DNA of 63,780 nucleotides from Herbaspirillum sp. YR522 (lineage in GTDB: Bacteria; Pseudomonadota; Gammaproteobacteria; Burkholderiales; Burkholderiaceae_D). Location: NCBI RefSeq assembly GCF_000282575.1, contig NZ_AKJA01000153.1, positions 1-63,780 of the forward strand, given 5' to 3'. A program made the position numbers and the translations under genes. Shown here piece after piece: positions 1 through 10,664 of this stretch (position 1 is its first letter; each line of letters opens with the position of its first letter). The notes beneath the pieces were generated by a model. It worked only from the letters and a program-made list of their open reading frames with translations. It searched no databases and was not told the origin of the DNA.

Positions 1-1483
1 GGAGGGAGCCGATCGGCTTGTCGGTCTTGCCCAGGCCGGCACGCGCCATCTTGATGGCCGACGCCAGCGCCTCGATGGCAGGGTCCTGGCCGAACACCAC
101 ATTCTTCAGGTCGCGGTCGATGGTCTGCAGCTTGGCGCGATCGTCCTGGTTGACCGACTGCGGCGGGATACGCGCGATCTTGGAGATGATTTCCTCGATC
201 TCGGACTTGCCGATGGTCTTCTTCTGCTTCGACTTGGGCAGGATGCGTTGCGCCGCGCCCGCCTCGTCGATCACATCGATGGCCTTGTCGGGCAGGTGGC
301 GATCGTTGATGAAGCGCGCCGCCAGCTCGGCCGCCGAGGTCAATGCCGATGCCGAATACTTCACGCCATGGTGTTCTTCGAACTTCGACTTGAGGCCGCG
401 CAGGATCTGCACCGTCTGCTCGACGGTGGGCTCGTTGACGTCGATCTTCTGGAAACGACGCGACAAGGCGTGGTCTTTCTCGAACACCCCGCGGAATTCG
501 GTATAGGTGGTCGCGCCGATGCACTTGAGCTGGCCGCTCGAGAGCGCCGGCTTGAGCAGGTTCGATGCGTCCAGCGTACCGCCGGAAGCCGAGCCGGCGC
601 CGATGATGGTGTGGATCTCATCGATGAAAAGGATGCCGTTGGGGCTGTCCTTGAGCTGCTTGAGCACGGCCTTGAGACGTTGCTCGAAGTCACCGCGATA
701 CTTGGTGCCGGCCAGCAACGCGCCCATGTCGAGCGAATACACCACGGCATTCTTCAGGATCTCGGGAACGTCGCCCTGGGTCACGCGCCAGGCCAGGCCT
801 TCGGCGATGGCGGTCTTGCCCACACCGGCCTCGCCCACCAGCAGCGGATTGTTCTTGCGACGGCGGCACAGGGTCTGGATGACGCGCTCGACCTCGGAAT
901 CGCGCCCGATCAGCGGGTCGATCTTGCCCTCGGCCGCAGCCTTGTTCAGGTTTTGGGTGAACTGGTCGAGCGGACTTTCCTTCTGCTGGCCTTCGGCCTG
1001 CACGTCCTCGGCGCCTTCCGGGGCCTTTTGCGGATCGGCCTGCTGGTCCTTGCGCACACCGTGCGAAATGAAATTGACCACGTCCAGGCGGGTCACGCCC
1101 TGCTGGTGCAGGTAGTACACCGCGTGCGAATCCTTCTCGCCGAAGATCGCCACCAGCACGTTGGCGCCGGTGACTTCCTTCTTGCCGTTGGACGCAGACT
1201 GCACGTGCATGATGGCGCGCTGGATCACGCGCTGGAAACCCAGCGTGGGCTGGGTATCCACCTCGTTGGTGCCAGGCACGGTGGGCGTGTTGTCGGTAAT
1301 AAAGTTGGTCAGCGTCTTGCGCAGATCGTCAATATTGACCGAGCAGGCACGCAGCACCTCGGCCGCCGACGGATTGTCGAGCAGCGCGAGCAGCAAGTGT
1401 TCTACGGTAATGAATTCATGGCGCGATTGTCTGGCTTCGACAAAGGCCATGTGCAAACTGACTTCGAGTTCCTGCGCAATCAT
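1..1483 (-). CDS. clpA: ATP-dependent Clp protease ATP-binding subunit ClpA (3' part beyond window)
   Basis: ClpA is the AAA+ unfoldase that feeds substrates to the ClpP peptidase in the cytoplasm and receives N-degron substrates from ClpS. About 494 N-terminal residues are visible. The Clp N-domain (about 1-145) starts [14 protein letters not shown]. An acidic/Gln linker follows, then the first AAA+ module with Walker A GEAGVGKT near residue 217 and Walker B ILFIDEIH near 285. The visible part ends at [14 protein letters not shown], the entry of the second AAA+ module, so the second ATPase and the ClpP-binding loop are outside the window. The start ATG overlaps the clpS stop as ATGA, implying translational coupling. 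The call is secure; only the C-terminus is unseen. Confidence 0.97.
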   Translation of the reverse strand, partial: MIAQELEVSLHMAFVEARQSRHEFITVEHLLLALLDNPSAAEVLRACSVNIDDLRKTLTNFITDNTPTVPGTNEVDTQPTLGFQRVIQRAIMHVQSASNGKKEVTGANVLVAIFGEKDSHAVYYLHQQGVTRLDVVNFISHGVRKDQQADPQKAPEGAEDVQAEGQQKESPLDQFTQNLNKAAAEGKIDPLIGRDSEVERVIQTLCRRRKNNPLLVGEAGVGKTAIAEGLAWRVTQGDVPEILKNAVVYSLDMGALLAGTKYRGDFEQRLKAVLKQLKDSPNGILFIDEIHTIIGAGSASGGTLDASNLLKPALSSGQLKCIGATTYTEFRGVFEKDHALSRRFQKIDVNEPTVEQTVQILRGLKSKFEEHHGVKYSASALTSAAELAARFINDRHLPDKAIDVIDEAGAAQRILPKSKQKKTIGKSEIEEIISKIARIPPQSVNQDDRAKLQTIDRDLKNVVFGQDPAIEALASAIKMARAGLGKTDKPIGSL

Positions 1484-1794
1484 GCTTCCTCCATCACGCA
1501 TTGCAGGGGATGCCCTGCCTTTCGAGCGTGGTTTAAAACGAGTTCCACTTTAGTGGATGCAATATCCTTCGGATACACACCGCACATACCCTTCCCATCG
1601 CGGTGAACCATGAGCATGATCTGCGTCGCGGTTTCACGGTCTTTGTTGAAGTACTGCTGAATGACTGCGACGACGAATTCCATCGGCGTATAGTCATCGT
1701 TCAACAACAGAACTTGGTACATCGGGGGCGGCTTGACTTTCGACTCCTGTCGCTCCAGGACTGTACCGCCATCATTTGCGTGCTTGGTTGCCAT
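1480..1794 (-). CDS. clpS: ATP-dependent Clp protease adaptor ClpS
   Basis: This 104-residue adaptor binds N-degron substrates and docks on the ClpA N-domain. The core motif [14 protein letters not shown] (about residues 29-42) and the segment [15 protein letters not shown] are typical of ClpS. The N-terminal tail (about 25 residues, [10 protein letters not shown]...) is the flexible part that enters the ClpA pore. Length matches the family. The gene lies immediately upstream of clpA with a 4-base ATGA overlap, the usual operon order. It is divergent from cspA across a 335-base gap. Confidence 0.97.
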   Translation of the reverse strand: MATKHANDGGTVLERQESKVKPPPMYQVLLLNDDYTPMEFVVAVIQQYFNKDRETATQIMLMVHRDGKGMCGVYPKDIASTKVELVLNHARKAGHPLQCVMEEA

Positions 1795-2129
1795 GCGTTT
1801 ATTCGACCATCAATAACTGTGCAACGCACAATGATTACGTAACCTCCAGATGAATAGATATTACGCGTTTTCCCGATGTCGCGCAGATGACGATGAATTA
1901 TCCTAAATCAAGGGTGCGGTGCGCCATCAAGTGAACAGCGGGCCAATCTTTAAGTTGAAATTTCCTTGACTTTTACTTTTCGACCGAGAACAATGGAAAA
2001 CATTGGTAAGTAGTTACTGCTTGTCAATGTAAGTTCAATAGGGGGCAAGTTTAAAGGGGGCTGCGTGACGCGCGATGCTTCTTGCTTTAACGGCTCGTGT
2101 GATTAGTTTATATTTGAGAGATAGTTTTT
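1795..2129. other. Divergent clpS / cspA regulatory region
   Basis: This 335-base AT-richer gap holds no coding sequence I can support. On the plus strand a -35 TTGACT (1966-1971) and a -10 AACAAT (1989-1994), separated by 17 bases, could drive cspA. Transcription from there would leave a leader of roughly 130 bases before the cspA ATG. Long structured leaders are the known basis of cold-inducible control in csp genes. The clpS promoter on the other strand was not resolved. Confidence 0.55.
1966..1994 (+). promoter_or_regulatory. Putative cspA promoter
   Basis: TTGACT, 17-base spacer, AACAAT. The -35 matches consensus in five of six positions and the -10 in four. It lies 136 bases before the cspA start, so the mRNA would carry a long 5' leader. 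Confidence 0.5.
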
Positions 2130-2336
2130 ATGGCAACTGGTACAGTTAAGTGGTTCAACGATTCCAAGGGTTTCGGCTTCATTACTCCGGACGACGGCGG
2201 TGAAGATTTGTTTGCACACTTCTCTGCAATCAACATGAGCGGCTTCAAGACCCTGAAAGAAGGTCAAAAGGTCAGTTTCGAAGTGACGCAAGGCCCGAAG
2301 GGCAAGCAAGCATCGAACATTCAAGACGGCAACTGA
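2130..2336 (+). CDS. cspA: Cold-shock / CspA family nucleic-acid-binding protein
   Basis: This 68-residue single cold-shock domain protein is an RNA chaperone that binds single-stranded nucleic acids. RNP1 is present as KGFGFI (residues 13-18) and RNP2 as DLFAHF (about 26-31), after the typical opening [10 protein letters not shown]. Length and sequence fit the CspA family exactly. Which paralogue it is, and whether it is cold-induced, cannot be read from the protein. The long leader and strong downstream terminator indicate a monocistronic transcript. Confidence 0.96.
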   Translation: MATGTVKWFNDSKGFGFITPDDGGEDLFAHFSAINMSGFKTLKEGQKVSFEVTQGPKGKQASNIQDGN

Positions 2337-2354
2337 TTTTTTCAGTACGTCTCT

Positions 2355-2386
2355 AAAAAAGCCTCGCGATGCGAGGCTTTTTTTAT
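2355..2386. terminator. Bidirectional rho-independent terminator between cspA and icd
   Basis: A perfect 7-bp stem GCCTCGC/GCGAGGC with a 3-base loop is flanked by A6 on the left and a T-tract on the right. It can therefore end cspA (plus) and icd (minus). Confidence 0.9.
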
Positions 2387-2467
2387 AGGTGTCTGCATCC
2401 GGCCACGGGTTCCCCGGCCGGCTCCTCCTACTCGCCGGCCAAGCTGACCCGGCGAGGGGCTTTCCCA

Positions 2468-3724
2468 CTACATGTTTTCGATCATTGCCTCGCCGAATCC
2501 CGAGCACGAGACCTGCGTCGCGCCTTCCATCAGGCGGGCGAAATCATAGGTGACCCGCTTGGAGGCGATGGTCTTCTGCATCGCCTCGACGATCAGGTCG
2601 GCCGCCTCGGTCCATCCCATGTGGCGCAACATCATCTCGGCCGAGAGGATCACCGAGCCCGGATTGACGTAGTCCTTGCCGGCGTACTTCGGGGCGGTAC
2701 CGTGCGTGGCTTCGAACATCGCCACCGAATCCGACATGTTGGCGCCGGGCGCGATGCCCACCCCGCCCACCTGGGCGGCCACCGCGTCGGAAATGTAGTC
2801 ACCGTTGAGGTTCATGGTCGCGATCACGCTGTATTCGGCCGGACGCATCAATACCTGCAGGAAGAAGGCGTCGGTGATGGCATCCTTGATCATGATGCTG
2901 CGGCCGGTGCGCGGATTCTTCAGGCGCATCCATGGCCCCTCGTCGATCAGCTCGGCACCGAACTCCTTGGCGGCCAGCGCAAACCCCCAGTCGCGGAAGG
3001 CCCCCTCGGTGAATTTCATGATGTTGCCCTTGTGCACCAGCGTCACCGACGGCTTGTCGTGCTCGATGGCGTACTGGATGGCGCGCCGCACCAGCCGTTC
3101 GGTGCCCTCGCGCGACACCGGCTTGATGCCCAATGCCGAGGTCTCGGGAAAACGCAGCTTCTTGACGCCCATCTCGCGGGTCAGGAATTCGATCACTTTT
3201 TTGGCGTCTTCCGAACCGCTCTGCCACTCGATGCCGGCGTAGATGTCCTCGGAGTTTTCACGGAACACCACCATGTCGGTCTTCTCGGGCTCGCGCAGCG
3301 GCGACGGCGTTCCCTTGAAATACCGCACCGGGCGCAGGCAGACATACAGGTCGAGATGCTGGCGCAACAGCACGTTGAGCGAACGGATGCCGCTGCCCAC
3401 CGGGGTGGTCAGCGGCCCCTTGATCGAGACCAGGTAATCCTTGACCACTTCCAGCGTCTCGTCGGGCATGGCGATGTCGGCGCCGTACAGGCGGGTAGCC
3501 TTGAGGCCGGCGAAGATCTCCATCCAGTGGATCTTGCGCTGGCCGCCATAGGCGCGCCGGACCGCGGCATCGACCACCTTGAGCATGACCGGCGTGACGT
3601 CCACGCCGATGCCGTCGCCCTCGATGTAGGGAATGATGGGGTTGTTCGGGACGTTGAGGGTGTAATCGGCGTTGGCGGTGATCTTTGCGCCTTCAGCGGG
3701 CACTTGGATATGTTGGTACGACAT
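2468..3724 (-). CDS. icd: NADP-dependent isocitrate dehydrogenase
   Basis: This 418-residue enzyme oxidatively decarboxylates isocitrate to 2-oxoglutarate in the TCA cycle. The substrate loop [13 protein letters not shown] carries the serine that in E. coli Icd is phosphorylated by Ace[15 protein letters not shown] and the cofactor segment [13 protein letters not shown] are present; the Lys-Tyr in PKYAG is the NADP-type signature. Length equals the E. coli dimeric enzyme. The start ATG gives the canonical N-terminus [12 protein letters not shown]. It is transcribed alone and is divergent from the pseudouridine synthase gene. Confidence 0.97.
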   Translation of the reverse strand: MSYQHIQVPAEGAKITANADYTLNVPNNPIIPYIEGDGIGVDVTPVMLKVVDAAVRRAYGGQRKIHWMEIFAGLKATRLYGADIAMPDETLEVVKDYLVSIKGPLTTPVGSGIRSLNVLLRQHLDLYVCLRPVRYFKGTPSPLREPEKTDMVVFRENSEDIYAGIEWQSGSEDAKKVIEFLTREMGVKKLRFPETSALGIKPVSREGTERLVRRAIQYAIEHDKPSVTLVHKGNIMKFTEGAFRDWGFALAAKEFGAELIDEGPWMRLKNPRTGRSIMIKDAITDAFFLQVLMRPAEYSVIATMNLNGDYISDAVAAQVGGVGIAPGANMSDSVAMFEATHGTAPKYAGKDYVNPGSVILSAEMMLRHMGWTEAADLIVEAMQKTIASKRVTYDFARLMEGATQVSCSGFGEAMIENM

Positions 3725-3904
3725 CGTGGTCTCCGGCGGTTAATCTGGTCAGTTGAACAATCAGCGGGCAATTTTAAGAGATTTCGCGCAAGCGGGTCGG
3801 CATCGCCGGCAAAGCATGTCCTGGCGCACCGATCGGGGCCCCGATTTTACTGAACGCGGCGATTTTGCGACACTAGCGGACTGTAACGCTTAAATCGGTC
3901 GTCC

Positions 3905-4465
3905 ATGCCACTCATTCTGTTCAACAAGCCGTTCCAGGTCATGAGCCAGTTCTCGGATCATCCCGGGCGCCCCACGCTGGCGCAATACCTGGATATCCCC
4001 GGCATCTACCCCGCCGGCCGCCTCGACGCCGACAGCGAAGGCCTGCTACTGCTGACCGACGATGGGCAATTGCAGCATCGCATCAGCCATCCGCGCAAGA
4101 AGCAACCCAAGACCTACCTGGCGCAGGTCGAGGGACAAGCCCGGGCCGAAGCGCTCGATACCCTGCGCCGGCCGCTCGACCTGGGCGACTTCGTCACCCA
4201 GCGCAGCGAGGTCAAGCTGATCCAGGAGCCCGCGTGGTTATGGCCGCGCACGCCCCCCATCCGTTTTCGCAAGGACCATCCCACCAGTTGGCTGGCGCTG
4301 ACCATCAGCGAGGGCAAGAACCGGCAGGTACGACGAATGACGGCCGCCGTGGGCCACCCTACGCTGCGCCTGGTGCGCATCGCCATCGGTCCGTATGCCC
4401 TGGCGACGCACCCGTTGCTGCCGGGGCAATGGTGCGAAGTCGACGCAGCGCTGCTGGACGACTAG
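3905..4465 (+). CDS. rluE: 23S rRNA pseudouridine synthase, RluE-like (RsuA family)
   Basis: This 186-residue protein of the RsuA/RluB/E/F family has the catalytic motif GRLDADSEGLLLL (aspartate near residue 41) and the C-terminal motif EGKNRQVRRMTAAVGHPTLRLVR. It starts directly with the catalytic domain (MPLILFNKPF) and has no N-terminal S4 domain. That fits RluE, which modifies U2457 in E. coli 23S rRNA, better than RluB, RluF or RsuA. Target specificity is inferred from family placement. Confidence 0.88.
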   Translation: MPLILFNKPFQVMSQFSDHPGRPTLAQYLDIPGIYPAGRLDADSEGLLLLTDDGQLQHRISHPRKKQPKTYLAQVEGQARAEALDTLRRPLDLGDFVTQRSEVKLIQEPAWLWPRTPPIRFRKDHPTSWLALTISEGKNRQVRRMTAAVGHPTLRLVRIAIGPYALATHPLLPGQWCEVDAALLDD

Positions 4466-4631
4466 TCGATCGGGCGATACGCGCAGATCGCATCACGATA
4501 TGCGGTTTCTGTCTGCGAAAAAAAGTTCCTGATAACTGTCAACCTCTGTCACGGCGTGCCGTTATTGTCAGTGATTCTCTCGAATCATCGTTGCCTTACA
4601 TCCCTAACATGTTGAACTGAAGGACGCAAAA

Positions 4632-4802
4632 ATGAAAAAACTGATCGCCGCTCTGATCGCTGGTCTGTTCGCCACTGCCGCTTTCGCACAAGCCCCTGCT
4701 GCTCCTGAAGCCCCTAAGGCAGAAGCATCGGCACCCAAGGCCAAGAAGGCAAAGAAGGCAAAGAAGGCAAAGAAGGCAAAGAAGGCTGCTGAAGCCAAGT
4801 AA
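4632..4802 (+). CDS. Small secreted Lys/Ala-repeat protein (56 aa)
   Basis: A short gene encodes a signal peptide (MKKLIAALIAGLFATAAFAQ) with likely cleavage after AFA. An Ala/Pro/Glu linker (about 21-36) follows, then a tail of five KKA tripeptides ending AEAK. The tail is built from a 9-base direct repeat (codons aag-aag-gca). An intrinsic terminator follows 18 bases after the stop, and the start is preceded by AGGACGC, a recognisable ribosome site. The mature product would be a strongly basic periplasmic or secreted peptide of about 36 residues. No function is known to me; proteins of similar build occur in related genera. Confidence 0.8.
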   Translation: MKKLIAALIAGLFATAAFAQAPAAPEAPKAEASAPKAKKAKKAKKAKKAKKAAEAK

Positions 4803-4820
4803 TCTGCGTCCGCGCGATTC

Positions 4821-4848
4821 AAAAAAAGGCAGGGTTTCCTGCCTTTTT
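4821..4848 (+). terminator. Rho-independent terminator of the small Lys/Ala-repeat gene
   Basis: Stem GGCAGG/CCTGCC with a GTTT loop, preceded by seven A and followed by five T, 18 bases after the stop codon. Confidence 0.9.
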
Positions 4849-4864
4849 GCATTTTTGGCACCGC

Positions 4865-4870
4865 TATAAT
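4865..4870 (+). promoter_or_regulatory. -10 element for the DUF192 gene
   Basis: A perfect TATAAT, 39 bases before the chosen start codon and just after the upstream terminator. No good -35 element is seen at 16-18 bases spacing. Confidence 0.5.
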
Positions 4871-4909
4871 CGTGGCTGCCTCGTCGACTCCAGGAATAAA
4901 CGCCTTCCC

Positions 4910-5389
4910 ATGCGCCCATCCATTCGCCCCTCCCCTTCCCTCCGTTACGCATTGAATCGCCTGGCCGGCTGTGCTGCACTGGCCCTGGCCACCCTGTCTG
5001 CAGCCCAGGCACAGACCCCGCCACGGCATTTTGCGACTACCCAGCTCAACATTGGCATCCACCTGATCAAGGCCGAAGTGGCGCAGACCGAGGCCGAGCG
5101 CGAACAGGGACTGATGTTCCGCGAGAAAATGGGGGACAACGAAGGGATGCTGTTCCTGTTCAAGTCGCCCGCCGGCGTATGCATGTGGATGAAAAATACC
5201 CTGATCCCGCTGTCGGTGGCCTTCCTGGACGAGAAAGGCGAGATCATCAACATCGAGGACATGAAGCCCGAGACGCTCGATTCGCACTGCGCCAAGCGTG
5301 GCGCCACCTACGCCCTCGAGATGAACCGTGGCTGGTTCAAGCAGAAGAACATCAAGCCCGGCACCGTGATCGACGGCCTGCCGCGCTGA
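4910..5389 (+). CDS. DUF192 family exported protein
   Basis: A 159-residue protein with a signal peptide (about residues 1-36, ending SAAQAQ) and one DUF192 domain. Typical motifs are EREQGLMFREKMGDNEGMLF, CMWMKNTLIPL and the C-terminal EMNRGWFKQKNIKPG. DUF192 proteins are small exported beta-rich proteins of unproven function found across bacteria and archaea. The ATG at 4910 was chosen because it begins the signal peptide; an upstream in-frame ATG would add residues before it and sits on top of the promoter. Confidence 0.9.
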   Translation: MRPSIRPSPSLRYALNRLAGCAALALATLSAAQAQTPPRHFATTQLNIGIHLIKAEVAQTEAEREQGLMFREKMGDNEGMLFLFKSPAGVCMWMKNTLIPLSVAFLDEKGEIINIEDMKPETLDSHCAKRGATYALEMNRGWFKQKNIKPGTVIDGLPR

Positions 5390-5452
5390 AGCCAAAGGCC
5401 AGCGCGCCATGCCGGCGCGCTGGCGATAGATCGCAAAACCGTCGCGCCAATG

Positions 5453-5483
5453 AAAAAACCCGCCTGTGACCAGACGGGTTTTT
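5453..5483. terminator. Bidirectional terminator between the DUF192 gene and rpsT
   Basis: Arms CCCGCCTG and CAGACGGG (one mismatch) with a TGAC loop, flanked by A6 on the left and T5 on the right. It lies between two converging genes. Confidence 0.85.
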
Positions 5484-5541
5484 CTTCACTTGCCTGCATG
5501 CAACCCTGCTACCGAGGCAGCGGGCGCGGCGCCAGCGCCAA

Positions 5542-5808
5542 TCAGGCGGCCAGGGCCTTCAGGGCAGCAGCCAGGCGGCTTTTGTGGCGAGCGGCCTTGT
5601 TCTTGTGAATGATCTTCTTGTCGGCGATGCTGTCGAGAGTCGACACCGAAGCCTGGAACACGCTGGTCGCAGCAGCCTTGTCGCCAGCGGCAATCGCCTT
5701 GCGAACTGCCTTGATTGCGGTACGCAGGGTCGAACGCTGGCTCGAGTTGTGCGCGTTTTGCTTAACTGCTTGACGTGCACGCTTGCGTGCCTGTGCGGTA
5801 TTTGCCAT
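5542..5808 (-). CDS. rpsT: 30S ribosomal protein S20
   Basis: This 88-residue basic protein has the canonical start [16 protein letters not shown] and the conserved [14 protein letters not shown] near the C-terminus. S20 binds 16S rRNA early in 30S assembly. It is monocistronic, with its own strong promoter upstream and a terminator downstream. It is divergent from murJ, the usual arrangement in Burkholderiales. Confidence 0.98.
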   Translation of the reverse strand: MANTAQARKRARQAVKQNAHNSSQRSTLRTAIKAVRKAIAAGDKAAATSVFQASVSTLDSIADKKIIHKNKAARHKSRLAAALKALAA

Positions 5809-5884
5809 GAAATTATCCTAAATCGAGAGTCGTATGCGCCGCTAACCCTTAGGACTCGCGAAGCCAAATTCTGTGAAGCCACGG

Positions 5885-5913
5885 ATTATAACCACTTTTC
5901 GCAAAGTGGGCAA
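5885..5913 (-). promoter_or_regulatory. rpsT sigma-70 promoter
   Basis: Read on the minus strand: TTGCCC, 17-base spacer, perfect TATAAT. It lies 77-105 bases upstream of the rpsT start, as expected for a highly expressed ribosomal gene. Confidence 0.75.
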
Positions 5914-6069
5914 ACACTAGCTGCAACGCCGGCCATTGCCACCGGGCCGGCCTGTTGTTCGGCCGCCATGGCCGGTCCGCCGCCGGTGATCGAACCGACC
6001 CGCTTGCGCCGCAGTCTATTGGCATCCAGACAATTCAAGGCGCGCCACCGTCGCCCCCGGCCGCGCCGC

Positions 6070-6075
6070 TATAAT
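6070..6075 (+). promoter_or_regulatory. -10 element of murJ, very close to the start codon
   Basis: A perfect TATAAT whose last base is 8 bases before the murJ ATG, so a start site 6-8 bases downstream would give a leader of 0-2 bases. No convincing -35 is visible, so this may be a fortuitous match. Confidence 0.4.
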
Positions 6076-6083
6076 GCCGCTCC

Positions 6084-7637
6084 ATGAACTTGCACAAAAC
6101 GCTGGCGGCCATCTCCGGCATGACGATGCTCTCGCGCATCACCGGATTGGCCCGCGAAATCCTGTTTGCCCGCGCCTTCGGGGCATCTGCCTATACCGAT
6201 GCCTTCAATATCGCCTTCCGCATCCCCAACCTGTTGCGCCGACTGTTTGCCGAGGGCGCCTTCTCGCAGGCCTTCGTGCCCATCCTCGCGGAATACAAGA
6301 ACCAGCGCGGCCAGGAGCAGACCAAGCACCTGATCGACCACGTCGCCACGGTGCTGATGTGGATGATGCTGGCGACCTGCGTGGCCGGCATCGTGGCCAC
6401 GCCCTTCGTGGTCTACTTCATCGCCACCGGCCTGCAATATAACCAGGACGCGTTCCACGCATCGGTGGTGATGACCCGCATCATGTTTCCCTATATCGGA
6501 TTCATGGCGTTCGTGGCGCTGGCCGGCGGAATCCTCAACACCTGGAAGGAATTCAAGATCCCGGCCTTCACCTCGGTGCTGCTGAACCTGTCCTTCATCG
6601 TGGCATCGCTGCTGGTGGCGCCCTTCATGGAGCAGCCGATCTACGCCATGGCCTTCGCCGTGCTGGTGGGCGGGGTGCTGCAGGTGGCCCTGCAGGTGCC
6701 GGCGTTGATGAAGATCGGCATGCTGCCCAGGCTCTACTGGAACCCGGCCATCGGCCTGCGCGACGAAGGTGTCAAGCGCGTACTCAAGAAGATGGGGCCG
6801 GCGGTGTTCGCCGTCTCGGCCGCGCAACTGAGCCTGATGATCAATACCAACATCGCATCGCGGCTGCAGCACGGCAGCGTGTCGTGGCTGTCATATGCCG
6901 ACCGCCTGATGGAGTTTCCGACCGCGCTGCTGGGCGTGGCGCTGGGGACCATCCTGCTGCCCAGCCTGTCCAACGCCCATGCCGCCGACGACATGGACGA
7001 ATACTCGGCCCTGCTCGACTGGGGCTTGCGCCTGACCTTCATGCTGGCCATGCCGGCGGCGGTGGCGCTGGCCACGCTGTCGACGCCGCTGACGGCCACC
7101 CTGTTCCACTATGGCCGCTTCGACACGCTGTCGGTGGCCATGACCGGCCATGCGCTGGTGGCCTATGGCGTGGGCCTGATCGGGTTGGTGGTGGTCAAGA
7201 TCCTGGCGCCCGGCTTCTATGCCAAGCAGGATATCCGCACCCCCGTGATCATCGCCGTCATCGTCCTGGTCGCCACCCAGTTGATGAATACCCTGTTCGT
7301 GCCCCGCTTCGCCCATGCCGGACTGGCGCTGTCGATCGGCCTGGGCGCCTGCCTCAATGCGGTGCTGCTGTTCTGGGGCTTGCGCCGCCGTGGCATCTAT
7401 ACACCACGTCCCGGCTGGGGCATGTTCCTGGTGCGCATGACGGGTGCCCTGCTGGTGCTGGCCGGCGTGGCGCTATGGATTGCCGGCAAGTTCGACTGGA
7501 TCGCATTGCAGGCCCATCCCCTGCTACGCATCGGCGCGCTGCTGCTGGTGATCGCAGCATGCGCACTCGCATACTTCGGTCCCCTGTTCGCGATGGGCTT
7601 GCGGCTATCCGAATTCAAGCGTATTGCGCGTCGTTAG
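6084..7637 (+). CDS. murJ: Lipid II flippase MurJ (MviN)
   Basis: A 517-residue polytopic inner-membrane protein of the MATE-like MVF family that flips lipid II for peptidoglycan synthesis. The N-terminus LHKTLAAISGMTMLSRITGLAREI and the segment FRIPNLLRRLFAEGAFSQAF are characteristic. About 14 hydrophobic segments run through the whole length. Length equals the family norm (about 510-520). Divergent from rpsT; followed 45 bases later by the SirB1-type gene on the same strand. Confidence 0.97.
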   Translation: MNLHKTLAAISGMTMLSRITGLAREILFARAFGASAYTDAFNIAFRIPNLLRRLFAEGAFSQAFVPILAEYKNQRGQEQTKHLIDHVATVLMWMMLATCVAGIVATPFVVYFIATGLQYNQDAFHASVVMTRIMFPYIGFMAFVALAGGILNTWKEFKIPAFTSVLLNLSFIVASLLVAPFMEQPIYAMAFAVLVGGVLQVALQVPALMKIGMLPRLYWNPAIGLRDEGVKRVLKKMGPAVFAVSAAQLSLMINTNIASRLQHGSVSWLSYADRLMEFPTALLGVALGTILLPSLSNAHAADDMDEYSALLDWGLRLTFMLAMPAAVALATLSTPLTATLFHYGRFDTLSVAMTGHALVAYGVGLIGLVVVKILAPGFYAKQDIRTPVIIAVIVLVATQLMNTLFVPRFAHAGLALSIGLGACLNAVLLFWGLRRRGIYTPRPGWGMFLVRMTGALLVLAGVALWIAGKFDWIALQAHPLLRIGALLLVIAACALAYFGPLFAMGLRLSEFKRIARR

Positions 7638-7682
7638 CAAATCGGGCGACGCATCCCAACATATTTTGATAGGATGTCCTGC

Positions 7683-8531
7683 ATGACGCTGACCTCCCTC
7701 GAATACTTTGCTTCGCTGGTGCGCCAGGACGATTCGATTCCCCTGTTCGAATCTGCCTTGACGCTGGGCCAGGACTTCTATCCCGAGATGGATTTCGGCG
7801 AACAGGAGGTCGAGCTCGACAACCTGGCGCTCAAGCTGCGGGACCGCATGCCGCAGGATGCGTCGCAAATCCAGAAGTTGCGCATGCTGAACCATTTCTT
7901 CTTCCAGGAAATGGCCTTCGCCGGCAACATCAACAACTATTACGACCCCGACAACAGTTACCTGCACCGGGTCATCGCCACCCGGCGCGGCATCCCGATC
8001 TCGCTGGCGGTGGTGTTCATCGAACTGGCCCAGCAGATCGGGCTGGACATGAAAGGGGTGTCCTTCCCCGGGCATTTCCTGATGAAGCTGTCGGTGCAAT
8101 CGGGCGAGATCGTGCTCGATCCGATGAACGGCTCGAGCCTGTCGCGCGAAGAGCTCGAGGAACGGCTCGAACCCTACCTGGAACGCCAGCAGGAACAGGA
8201 AGACGATGACGAGTTGCCGTTGGCGGCCTACCTGCGGGCGGCCCATCCGCGCGAGATCCTGGCGCGCATGCTGCGCAACCTGAAGGCAATCTTCATGGAA
8301 AGCCAGCGCTGGCAACAGGTGCTGGACGTGCAGGAAAGGCTGGTCATCCTGCTGCCCGAGGAAGTGACCGAACGGCGCGATCGCGGCCTGGCGCGCGCCA
8401 ACCTGGGTCTGGCCCAGGCTGCGCTGGAAGACCTCGAGGCCTATCTCGCGCTGCGCCCCCACGCCGAGGATGCGGAAAGCCTGCGCGACATGCTGCCCGA
8501 CCTGCGCGAAGCGCTGCGCCGGCCCAACTAG
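7683..8531 (+). CDS. SirB1 family protein (transglutaminase-like plus TPR-like)
   Basis: A protein of about 282 residues with the SirB1 N-terminal transglutaminase-like core (NNYYDPDNSYLHRVIATRRG, IPISLAVVFIELAQQIGL, GVSFPGHFLMKL) and a C-terminal helical TPR-like part. The family is widespread in Gram-negatives and its catalytic activity is unproven. I prefer the ATG at 7683 because AGGA at 7671-7674 lies 8 bases upstream of it; an ATG at 7674 would overlap that site. The gene probably forms a transcript with murJ. Confidence 0.88.
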   Translation: MTLTSLEYFASLVRQDDSIPLFESALTLGQDFYPEMDFGEQEVELDNLALKLRDRMPQDASQIQKLRMLNHFFFQEMAFAGNINNYYDPDNSYLHRVIATRRGIPISLAVVFIELAQQIGLDMKGVSFPGHFLMKLSVQSGEIVLDPMNGSSLSREELEERLEPYLERQQEQEDDDELPLAAYLRAAHPREILARMLRNLKAIFMESQRWQQVLDVQERLVILLPEEVTERRDRGLARANLGLAQAALEDLEAYLALRPHAEDAESLRDMLPDLREALRRPN

Positions 8532-8559
8532 CAGGCCGACGCTCTATCGATAGCGGCCG

Positions 8560-10464
<1,905 letters not shown>

Positions 10465-10664
10465 AGCGTGTTTGGGCGAGCGCGGTGCGCTGCCGATCCA
10501 GATGAATTGCGGGAAAACGCCCGAAAGAGCGGCATTGTACCGGCTTGCCGGGGCCCATGGGCGGCCGCCGCCGCTGTTACATTCAGTAAAGCATTGATGC
10601 CGACGCCAGCCGGGGCCGCTGGCCGCATGCTGTAAGATAGCGCATCCCGATTTCACGTCATCTC

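Noticed and set aside
4739-4790. Direct repeats at 4.75 kb as a CRISPR-like array
   Set aside because: They are 9-base codon repeats (Lys-Lys-Ala) inside a reading frame, with no spacers.
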